Source of the DNA: an uncultured Eubacteriales bacterium
GTDB taxonomy: Bacteria; Bacillota; Clostridia; Christensenellales; UBA1242
Assembly (NCBI GenBank): GCA_948949055.1
Contig: CARBWQ010000078.1
Location: 1 to 5,309, forward strand
Direction: 5' to 3'
DNA length: 5,309 nucleotides
Below the pieces are notes generated by a model, which did no database searches, was not told the DNA's origin, and saw nothing but the letters and a program-made list of their open reading frames with translations. The position numbers and the translations under genes were made by a program. Below, in pieces: positions 1 through 4,750 of this stretch; within the stretch, counting starts at the first letter, position 1, and every line of letters starts with the position of its first letter.

Positions 1-610
1 TGCTTTTATTAAACTCACCAAGATAAACATAAACTTTTTTATCAGTTGTATTACCAGCAATCTTCTTTAAATTTTCAAGTTTTTTATAACCATTATTTGT
101 AAATTCAATAGTTATACCATAAGCACTTGAATTATAGTCATAATCAGCTTTGGCTGACTTAATATCGTTTGAATCAATGTAAATTTCTGGCTCAGTTAAA
201 GTGTCAGAAACTTGTGCAGAAGTGAAAGAAATAGGTTTTCCATTTTCAATGTAATAGAAAGCTTTATTCATCTCACTAGCATCGGCAGATGCCATGATAT
301 AAACTTTGTTTCCACCCTGTCTATCAACATAAAGTTGTGAGAATCTTTCATTACTGAAAATCCCATCAATTTTTGAAAGAGAATTATCAATTGCCTCAGA
401 TAAATCCCCACCCACTCCACTTGGAAGAGAACAATTATAAACAGCAGTCACGCCACCTTCTAAATCAACACCTTTGTTGATAGCTTTAATAAACCCATTA
501 TAGTTGTTTGATGAGTATGGTACACTAAAAGGACATACACATAAAAGTATGCCCAAAATTGCGATAATTGTAATTAAAACGAATTTAACTATTGCGTTTC
601 TTTTTAACAT
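1..610 (-). CDS. secD: Protein translocase subunit SecD, N-terminal part (cut by window edge)
   Basis: SecD is a membrane subunit of the SecDF-YajC complex, which uses the proton motive force to help preproteins leave the SecYEG channel on the outer face of the membrane. The 203 visible codons show a short basic N-terminus, one transmembrane helix at about residues 7-28, then the hallmark SecD motif G-V-D-L-E-G-G at residues 47-53 (family form GxDLxGG). After it comes the extracytoplasmic P1 region, ending in a stretch (about 165-198) that fits the SecD pattern of a beta strand, 'FTNNGYKKLENL', and another strand. The ATG at 610 follows a modest AAAAGGGA ribosome binding site. The rest of P1 and the five C-terminal helices lie outside the window, so it cannot be seen whether secF is separate or fused. 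It has its own promoter at 696-724. Identity rests on the D1 motif and the yajC neighbourhood. Confidence 0.92.
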   Translation of the reverse strand, partial: MLKRNAIVKFVLITIIAILGILLCVCPFSVPYSSNNYNGFIKAINKGVDLEGGVTAVYNCSLPSGVGGDLSEAIDNSLSKIDGIFSNERFSQLYVDRQGGNKVYIMASADASEMNKAFYYIENGKPISFTSAQVSDTLTEPEIYIDSNDIKSAKADYDYNSSAYGITIEFTNNGYKKLENLKKIAGNTTDKKVYVYLGEFNKS

Positions 611-635
611 TTATTTCCCTTTTAATTCTTTTATT

Positions 636-673
636 TATGAAAGCAAATATTAACATTTTGCAAATATTTCATA
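636..673 (-). other. Hairpin in the secD 5' leader
   Basis: The leader between the predicted secD start site (about 689) and the ATG at 610 contains an imperfect inverted repeat. Arms TATGAAA (673-667) and TTTCATA (642-636) enclose a second pair, GCAAA (661-657) and TTTGC (647-643), with a five-base bulge on one side and a nine-base loop. The same stretch carries a direct repeat TATTTGC at 666-660 and 649-643. It ends about 25 bases before the start codon and is not followed by a T-run, so it does not look like a terminator. It could be a protein-binding site, an RNA-stability element or chance in AT-rich DNA. Confidence 0.45.
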
Positions 674-695
674 GTGTTTGTTATATTACTAGAAT

Positions 696-724
696 ATTAT
701 AAAGAATTAAAAGGACGTTGTCAA
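696..724 (-). promoter_or_regulatory. Consensus housekeeping sigma (sigma-A) promoter for secD
   Basis: On the minus strand TTGACA (724-719) is followed by exactly 17 bases and TATAAT (701-696), a perfect match to the sigma-A consensus with ideal spacing. Transcription should start near 689, giving a leader of about 80 bases before the secD ATG. The -35 box begins 14 bases after the stop codon of the upstream membrane-protein gene, so secD can be expressed independently of yajC and that gene. Confidence 0.88.
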
Positions 725-737
725 ATAAAATTAACTT

Positions 738-1166
738 TTAATTAGCACTTTTTTTAATATTTACACTAATAATTCCACAGATACCACCAATAACAGCACC
801 GAATACAATGTCAGTAAGAAGTGTTATATCAAATGAGAATGTTCCACTTAAAATAGAAAAAACTAAAAAAGCAAGGAAAGTATAAATAAAACCGATTAAA
901 AGACCACTTACAAGTCCCAATTCTTTTGATTTTTTCAAACTTATAAATACACCAAGAAATATACTAATTCCCTTTATAACTTGGTTTATTGGGAATATTA
1001 TACTATCTGGGATATTTGTGAATTTGAGAAGAAAAGCAAACACTAATACAAGTACGAGAGAAAGACATAAGGCAATGAGAGTTCCCTTTGCAATAAGTCC
1101 TAAAAGATGAGCTTTACCCGAACTATTAGTATTTTTTATAGCTTTTGATTTTGCTTTCAATTTCAT
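738..1166 (-). CDS. TIGR04086/DUF3792-type four-helix membrane protein next to yajC
   Basis: A 142-residue, strongly hydrophobic protein with a basic N-terminus (residues 1-28, many Lys) and four likely transmembrane helices at about 29-49, 56-77, 83-107 and 113-135. Helices 2 to 4 are glycine-rich, with the pattern G-x-x-x-G-L-L-x-G near 84-92 and a final G-A-V-I-G-G-x-x-G-I-x-x-V-x-I-K-K near 123-139. Length, layout and the glycine-rich last helix fit the Firmicutes membrane family TIGR04086 (DUF3792, B. subtilis YrzE-like), whose genes typically sit beside yajC, as here. Function is unknown; a link to the Sec machinery is inferred from gene position only. ATG at 1166 has a good AAAAGGAG site eight bases upstream. 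A terminator precedes it, so it depends on read-through or a local promoter. The only -10-like hexamer I see is TATAAC at 1205-1200, without a convincing -35. Confidence 0.82.
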   Translation of the reverse strand: MKLKAKSKAIKNTNSSGKAHLLGLIAKGTLIALCLSLVLVLVFAFLLKFTNIPDSIIFPINQVIKGISIFLGVFISLKKSKELGLVSGLLIGFIYTFLAFLVFSILSGTFSFDITLLTDIVFGAVIGGICGIISVNIKKSAN

Positions 1167-1230
1167 GATTGACTCCTTTTACCCAAAATATACTTAAAAG
1201 TTATATTCTAAGGTAAAATATGATTGAAAT

Positions 1231-1263
1231 AAAAAAAAGATAACCAAAATATAGGTTATCTTT
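1231..1263 (-). terminator. Rho-independent terminator after yajC
   Basis: On the minus strand a 10-bp perfect stem, AAAGATAACC (1263-1254) with GGTTATCTTT (1245-1236), closes an eight-base AT loop and runs directly into eight T residues (1238-1231). It begins eight bases after the yajC stop codon. Reading the other way the T-tract is interrupted, and no plus-strand gene is nearby, so it most likely ends the thrS-yajC transcript. Confidence 0.9.
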
Positions 1264-1271
1264 TATCATTT

Positions 1272-1730
1272 TTAATTTTCACCTTCTTCTGAGCTGTCAG
1301 AACTTGTATTTTCAGTTATAGTTTCGATTTCAGTCAAAGTTTCATCATTTTTAGATTTCTTATCAGACTTAACCTTTTTTTCTTTTACAGGCCTTACAAT
1401 CTCTTCGCTTACTGATTCTTCTTGTTTAGGCTCAGCTACTGGTTCATCTCTAAAAATTTGATATATTGCATAAGCATCAACAGATATATATCCTTTTTTC
1501 TTATCAGTACCAGTTTCTATTGTAACGATTTTTTTGTCTTCTTGAAAATGTAAATCAACAATAGTGCCATAAACTCCACTTGTAGTAAGTACTTTATCTC
1601 CTCTTTTTAGCGAATTTGTCTGTTCTTGCATGCGTTGTGTTTCCTTTTTGTTTTTAGAAAACATCATAATAGGATATATGATAATTAACAAAACAATAAA
1701 GACAATCAAAATAATTTGCGTTGCGTCCAT
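1272..1730 (-). CDS. yajC: Preprotein translocase subunit YajC with long charged C-terminal tail
   Basis: YajC is a small single-span membrane protein that co-purifies with SecDF at the SecYEG translocon; its precise role is unclear and it is usually dispensable. This 152-residue protein has the family layout: a transmembrane helix at about 5-24, a Lys/Gln-rich connector ('KNKKETQRMQEQ'), then the conserved small beta domain with L-K-x-G-D-K-V-L-T-T-S-G-V-Y-G-T-I at 41-57, followed by strands to about residue 94. YajC proteins are commonly around 85-110 residues. The extra 55 or so residues (96-152) form a low-complexity tail, first Lys/Glu-rich, then Ser/Glu/Thr-rich and acidic, probably disordered and cytoplasmic. 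A near-perfect AGGAGG lies six bases before the ATG. It lies 61 bases behind thrS with no terminator between, so it is probably co-transcribed with thrS. Confidence 0.94.
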   Translation of the reverse strand: MDATQIILIVFIVLLIIIYPIMMFSKNKKETQRMQEQTNSLKRGDKVLTTSGVYGTIVDLHFQEDKKIVTIETGTDKKKGYISVDAYAIYQIFRDEPVAEPKQEESVSEEIVRPVKEKKVKSDKKSKNDETLTEIETITENTSSDSSEEGEN

Positions 1731-1791
1731 TTATCCTCCTTAAATCTTTATAAGTTTATCACAAAAATTCTATTTATCCAAGCAAAAATGG

Positions 1792-3561
1792 TTAGATTTT
1801 CTTTGTTTTTATCTCAAATTCAAGTCTGTCGATAAAATCTGACAATTTAAGTCCTGTTTTATTTTCATAACCTCTACCACGAATTGAGATTGTTTCATTC
1901 TTTTCTTCTTCATCGCCAACAATAATTAGATAAGGTATTTTCATTGAAAGAGCCTCTCTTATTTTGTAGCCAATTTTTTCATTTCTCAAATCTTCTTCTA
2001 CTCTTAATCCTATCTGAGAAAGACTTTCTTTTATCTTATGAGCATAGTCATTATTACGTTCTGTCAGTGAAAGAACTTTAACCTGCTCTGGTGCAAGCCA
2101 AAGAGGAAAAGCACCAGCATACTTTTCAATAAGATAAGCAAGTGTTCTTTCATAACAACCAATACTAGTTCTATGAATAATATATGGATTTTTACTTGTT
2201 CCATCTTTATCTACATATTCCATTCCAAATTTCTCAGCAAGCAATTGGTCTATTTGAATTGTAATCAAAGTATCTTCTTTGCCAAATACGTTTTTTATCT
2301 GAATATCTAGCTTTGGACCATAGAAAGCAGCTTCTCCTATTCCAATCGAATAGTTAACATCAAGGTCGTCAAGTATTTTTTTCATTGCCTTTTGAGCCTC
2401 ATCCCACTGTTCTTCTGTTCCAATATACTTATCTTTATTATTTGGATCCCATTGTGAGAATCTATATGTTGCATCTTCATAAAGACCAAGAGTTTTAAGC
2501 ATAAAGTTTGCAAGTTCAAGACAACCTTTAAACTCCTCTTCAAGTTGATCAGGAGTACACATTAAATGTCCTTCTGAAATAGTAAATTGACGAACACGAA
2601 TAAGTCCGTGCATTTCGCCACTTGCTTCATTTCTAAATAAAGTTGAAGTTTCGTTATAACGAAGTGGAAGGTCTTTATATGACCTCATTTTATTTAAATA
2701 TGCTTGATACTGGAATGGACAAGTCATTGGACGAAGTGCAAATACCTCTTTGTCTTTACTTTCATCGCCTAGAACAAACATTCCGTCTTTATAATGATCC
2801 CAATGTCCTGAGATTTTGTATAAGTCGCTCTTTGCCATGAAAGGTGTCTTTGTAAGAAGCCAACCTCTCTTAGCTTCTTCATCTTCTACAAATCTTTGAA
2901 GAAGTTGAATGACTTTTGCACCTCTTGGCAAAAGTATTGGAAGGCCTTGACCTATATAATCAACAGTTGTAAAAAGTTCAAGTTCTCTACCAAGTTTGTT
3001 ATGGTCACGTTTTCTTGCTTCTTCAAGTTGTGAAATATGTTCTGCAAGTTCTTTCTTAGTCTTGAAAGCATAGCAGTATACACGTTGTAGCATCTTGTTC
3101 TTTTCATTTCCTCTCCAATATGCACCATTCACGCTATGAATCTTGTATGCCATATTTTGAAGTTGTCTTGTACTTTCAACATGAGGTCCTCTACATAAAT
3201 CAACAAAATCATCTCCTGTGTAATATAAAGAGATTTCTTCATTATCATCAAGTTCATTTATAATTTCAGTTTTAAAAGAATTGCCAGCAAATAGTTCGAG
3301 TGCTTCTTTTTTTGAAACAACTTTTTTTGTAAAGTCCTCGCCTTTATTGATTATTTCCTTCATTTTCTTTTCAATTTCACTATACTCTTCGGTTGTTATT
3401 GAATGGTCAAGGTCTATATCATAATAAAATCCGTCATCAATAGCTGGACCGATTGTGAGTTTAGTATTTGGATATATACTCACGATAGCTTTTGCCAGTA
3501 TATGAGCAAGAGAATGCCTTGATTTTTCAAGTTCTTTATCAATTTCGTTTTTAATTTCCAT
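1792..3561 (-). CDS. thrS: Threonine--tRNA ligase (ThrRS), form without the TGS domain
   Basis: This cytoplasmic class II synthetase joins threonine to tRNA-Thr using ATP and removes mischarged serine. At 589 residues it is about 50 shorter than the usual 640: the N-terminal TGS domain is absent and the protein opens directly in the editing domain. Editing motifs are intact: H-S-L-A-H at 16-20 and C-R-G-P-H at 123-127. The catalytic core follows (about 200-490), with motif 1 around 213-241, motif 2 arginine in T-L-F-R-N-E (R310), and motif 3 near 469-479. The likely zinc ligands are C281 (M-T-C-P), H332 (E-G-H-L) and H463 (I-I-H-R). The C-terminal anticodon-binding domain spans about 490-589 and includes R-N-E-K-I-G-Y-K-I-R at 526-535. 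The ATG at 3561 follows AAAGGAGTGATAA, and the T-box terminator sits just upstream, leaving no room for a missing TGS region. Expression is controlled by the Thr T-box. Confidence 0.98.
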   Translation of the reverse strand: MEIKNEIDKELEKSRHSLAHILAKAIVSIYPNTKLTIGPAIDDGFYYDIDLDHSITTEEYSEIEKKMKEIINKGEDFTKKVVSKKEALELFAGNSFKTEIINELDDNEEISLYYTGDDFVDLCRGPHVESTRQLQNMAYKIHSVNGAYWRGNEKNKMLQRVYCYAFKTKKELAEHISQLEEARKRDHNKLGRELELFTTVDYIGQGLPILLPRGAKVIQLLQRFVEDEEAKRGWLLTKTPFMAKSDLYKISGHWDHYKDGMFVLGDESKDKEVFALRPMTCPFQYQAYLNKMRSYKDLPLRYNETSTLFRNEASGEMHGLIRVRQFTISEGHLMCTPDQLEEEFKGCLELANFMLKTLGLYEDATYRFSQWDPNNKDKYIGTEEQWDEAQKAMKKILDDLDVNYSIGIGEAAFYGPKLDIQIKNVFGKEDTLITIQIDQLLAEKFGMEYVDKDGTSKNPYIIHRTSIGCYERTLAYLIEKYAGAFPLWLAPEQVKVLSLTERNNDYAHKIKESLSQIGLRVEEDLRNEKIGYKIREALSMKIPYLIIVGDEEEKNETISIRGRGYENKTGLKLSDFIDRLEFEIKTKKI

Positions 3562-3581
3562 TTATCACTCCTTTTTTTAAT

Positions 3582-3611
3582 AAAAAAATCGTCCTAACAT
3601 AAGGACGATTT
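3582..3611 (-). terminator. Regulatory terminator of the thrS T-box
   Basis: A 10-bp stem on the minus strand, AAATCGTCCT (3611-3602) with AGGACGATTT (3595-3586), closes a six-base loop and runs into seven T residues (3588-3582). It lies directly after the T-box sequence and 21 bases before the thrS ATG, the classic position for a conditional attenuator. When uncharged tRNA-Thr binds, the competing antiterminator would form from the T-box sequence and the 5' side of this stem. Confidence 0.93.
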
Positions 3612-3770
3612 AAATCAAACCGCGGTTCCACCTTAATTGCATAAAGCCACTTAATTTAATACTCTTCAACGCAAAAGTGGTTTCAACAACATTCTATCTT
3701 AGGTCTTTCACCAGCCGACCTTTCTCTGAGCGAATCAAATGCGCTTACTTGTCTAATGCTCCAAGTTACT
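3582..3770 (-). ncRNA. Threonine T-box riboswitch leader of thrS
   Basis: T-box leaders bind a specific tRNA and let transcription continue only when it is uncharged. On the minus strand, from a predicted start near 3770, the leader shows an AGTA motif (3749-3746), a distal Stem I region with CAGAGA and GGCTGGTGA (containing the GNTG element at 3712-3709), and the highly conserved T-box sequence GGTGGAACCGCGG (3632-3620), followed by the attenuator hairpin. The TGGA bulge would pair with a tRNA 3' end UCCA. A likely specifier is ACC (threonine) at 3681-3679, in the context TTGAA-ACC-A. I placed it by analogy with known leaders, not by folding, and CCACTT there could instead pair with AAGTGG at 3653-3648. 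The downstream thrS gene independently supports threonine specificity. An ACC specifier would be read by a GGU-anticodon tRNA-Thr. Confidence 0.95.
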
Positions 3771-3776
3771 AGTAAT

Positions 3777-3805
3777 ATTATAGGACGAACACAAAATCTT
3801 GTCAA
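3777..3805 (-). promoter_or_regulatory. Consensus sigma-A promoter for the thrS T-box operon
   Basis: TTGACA (3805-3800), a 17-base spacer and TATAAT (3782-3777) on the minus strand form a perfect housekeeping promoter, placing the start near 3770 at the head of the T-box leader. The -35 box begins only nine bases after the ytxC stop codon, with no hairpin terminator visible between, so ytxC transcripts probably run through it into the T-box. Confidence 0.92.
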
Positions 3806-3813
3806 TTAATTTT

Positions 3814-4581
3814 TTAATTTAATTTAAATTTTTTTACATTTTGTAAACTTGCCTGATTAATTATTATTCTTTCTTCAAATATACGTTCTAAAAGACTGAT
3901 TGCGCCTGACATTTCATTAAAATAAAGATTGATTTTTTGTGGAGAAAGGTCAATCACAGAAGAAACCATTACATCTTCACTAATAAGATTATTAGGATAT
4001 CCTTCACTATCTTCAACAAATATTCTATAACCACCATTTTCTTTTACAATGCTGATTTCCTCTTCACAAATATCAAGATTGTCCACTAAAAACTTTAAGA
4101 GATCAATAAAACTATCTCTTGAAATGAGATATTCTTTGTTCTCATTTGATAAACTTACAAGCTCTTCCCATTTGACTTGGAGTGATTTTAATCTAAAATA
4201 GTAAAAAGATTCTATATAGAGATTATTTTCAAGATTTAAGTTTTTCTTTATTATAAATCTATCCGTTTCCCTATCAAAGTTTAAAAGAGCTTTTTTAAAT
4301 GCCGATATACTTGCCTTATCAAGTTCAGGCAAAACAAGATATCTATTTAAAAAGTCATTCTTAAATCTTGTACATATTATTTCAGTTATGGCATTAGTAA
4401 GAACCAATTTTAGTTTATCCTTATATTCTTCCTTAACAGCAATTAAAATACTTATTGTGCCATTGTCTTCATGAGATGTAACCACACCTTCCATTGATGA
4501 AACATAACTTAGTAAGGTGTTATGGACTTGCCTCGCTAGTTCAAAATTTTCTGTCTTAAAGTTTAGAGAAAACTCCCACAT
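3814..4581 (-). CDS. ytxC: YtxC-family putative sporulation protein
   Basis: YtxC proteins are uncharacterised and largely restricted to endospore-forming Firmicutes; in Bacillus subtilis the gene also lies just upstream of thrS, as here. From the start chosen the protein has 255 residues, soluble, with no signal peptide or membrane helix. The segments that fit the family are F-Y-Y-F-R-L-K at 126-132, E-Y-L-I-S-R-D-S-F-I-D-L-L-K-F-L-V-D at 150-167, the following beta stretch to 'VEDSEG' at 194, and L-L-E-R-I-F-E-E-R-I near 230-239. I recall family members ending in a cysteine-containing tail after this last motif; none is present here, where the C-terminus is Lys/Asn-rich. The start is the ATG at 4581, five bases after AAGGAG; a TTG at 4596 in the same frame lies upstream of that ribosome binding site and is unlikely. 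Family assignment is from motif memory plus synteny; B. subtilis YtxC is somewhat longer. Confidence 0.83.
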   Translation of the reverse strand: MWEFSLNFKTENFELARQVHNTLLSYVSSMEGVVTSHEDNGTISILIAVKEEYKDKLKLVLTNAITEIICTRFKNDFLNRYLVLPELDKASISAFKKALLNFDRETDRFIIKKNLNLENNLYIESFYYFRLKSLQVKWEELVSLSNENKEYLISRDSFIDLLKFLVDNLDICEEEISIVKENGGYRIFVEDSEGYPNNLISEDVMVSSVIDLSPQKINLYFNEMSGAISLLERIFEERIIINQASLQNVKKFKLN

Positions 4582-4586
4582 AAAAA

Positions 4587-4592
4587 CTCCTT
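4587..4592 (-). promoter_or_regulatory. Ribosome binding site that fixes the ytxC start
   Basis: AAGGAG at 4592-4587 sits five bases before the ATG at 4581. It would lie inside the coding region if translation began at the in-frame TTG at 4596, which has no such site of its own, so the ATG is preferred and the protein is five residues shorter than the longest open frame. Confidence 0.88.
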
Positions 4593-4601
4593 TCAATCAA
4601 T

Positions 4602-4629
4602 ATTCTATGCAAGGTTATTAAAAATACAC
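4602..4629 (-). promoter_or_regulatory. Candidate sporulation (sigma-E-like) promoter for ytxC
   Basis: On the minus strand GTGTATT (4629-4623), a 13-base spacer and CATAGAAT (4609-4602) resemble the Bacillus sigma-E pattern (KMATATT, about 14 bases, CATACAnT), with two mismatches in the -35, one in the -10 and a spacer at the short end. Start would fall near 4595, just ahead of the ytxC ribosome binding site. No good sigma-A promoter is visible for ytxC. The same -10 region also reads TAGAAT, a 5/6 sigma-A hexamer, but without a -35. The match is weak evidence in AT-rich DNA. Confidence 0.33.
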
Positions 4630-4657
4630 TAAGAAAATAAAAAATAAAAGAAATAAT

Positions 4658-4686
4658 TTGACAAATAATATAAAAAAGAAGATAAT
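4658..4686 (+). promoter_or_regulatory. Near-consensus sigma-A promoter for the lipoprotein gene
   Basis: TTGACA (4658-4663), exactly 17 bases, then GATAAT (4681-4686), which differs from consensus at one position. The predicted start near 4693 leaves a leader of about 58 bases before the ATG at 4751. It lies in the gap between the divergent ytxC and lipoprotein genes. Confidence 0.82.
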
Positions 4687-4715
4687 AGTACTAAGAAATG
4701 ATAAGACATGAGAGA

Positions 4716-4734
4716 AATAATAAAGTTTATTATT
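4716..4734 (+). repeat. Perfect 19-base AT inverted repeat in the lipoprotein leader
   Basis: AATAATAAA (4716-4724), a single G, then TTTATTATT (4726-4734) form a perfect inverted repeat with nine-base arms. It directly abuts the A-tract and GGAGG of the ribosome binding site. As DNA it could be an operator for a dimeric regulator downstream of the start site. As RNA the arms could pair only after opening a few bases for a loop, giving a weak all-AU hairpin. Chance occurrence is possible at this base composition. Confidence 0.4.
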
Positions 4735-4750
4735 AAAAAAGGAGGTTGAT

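Noticed and set aside
631..672. 13-codon minus-strand frame in the secD leader as a regulatory leader peptide
   Set aside because: There is no ribosome binding site before its ATG, and it is too short and polar for a VemP- or MifM-like arrest peptide; it is noted only in the hairpin finding.
729..743. AATTAA-ctt-TTAATT inverted repeat at the end of the TIGR04086-type gene as a terminator
   Set aside because: The stem is six A/T pairs only, overlaps the stop codon and is followed by TTATTT rather than a clean T-run, so it is too weak to call.
1200..1228. TTCAAT-17-TATAAC as a promoter for the TIGR04086-type membrane protein gene
   Set aside because: The -10 is 5/6 but the -35 matches only about three of six positions, which is expected by chance in this sequence.
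1740..1785. Separate promoter for yajC between thrS and yajC
   Set aside because: AT-rich hexamers such as TTGCTT and GATAAA/TATAAA are present, but none has a good -35/-10 pair at 16-18 base spacing.
2643..2840. 65-codon plus-strand open frame
   Set aside because: It lies wholly antisense within the conserved catalytic core of thrS, has no ribosome binding site and encodes nothing recognisable; it is a shadow of thrS.
4582..4596. In-frame TTG start giving a five-residue longer YtxC
   Set aside because: The AAGGAG ribosome binding site at 4592-4587 falls inside that extension and is perfectly spaced for the ATG at 4581.
4698..4736. 12-codon plus-strand frame upstream of the lipoprotein gene
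   Set aside because: It has no ribosome binding site and lies across the AT inverted repeat; most likely chance.
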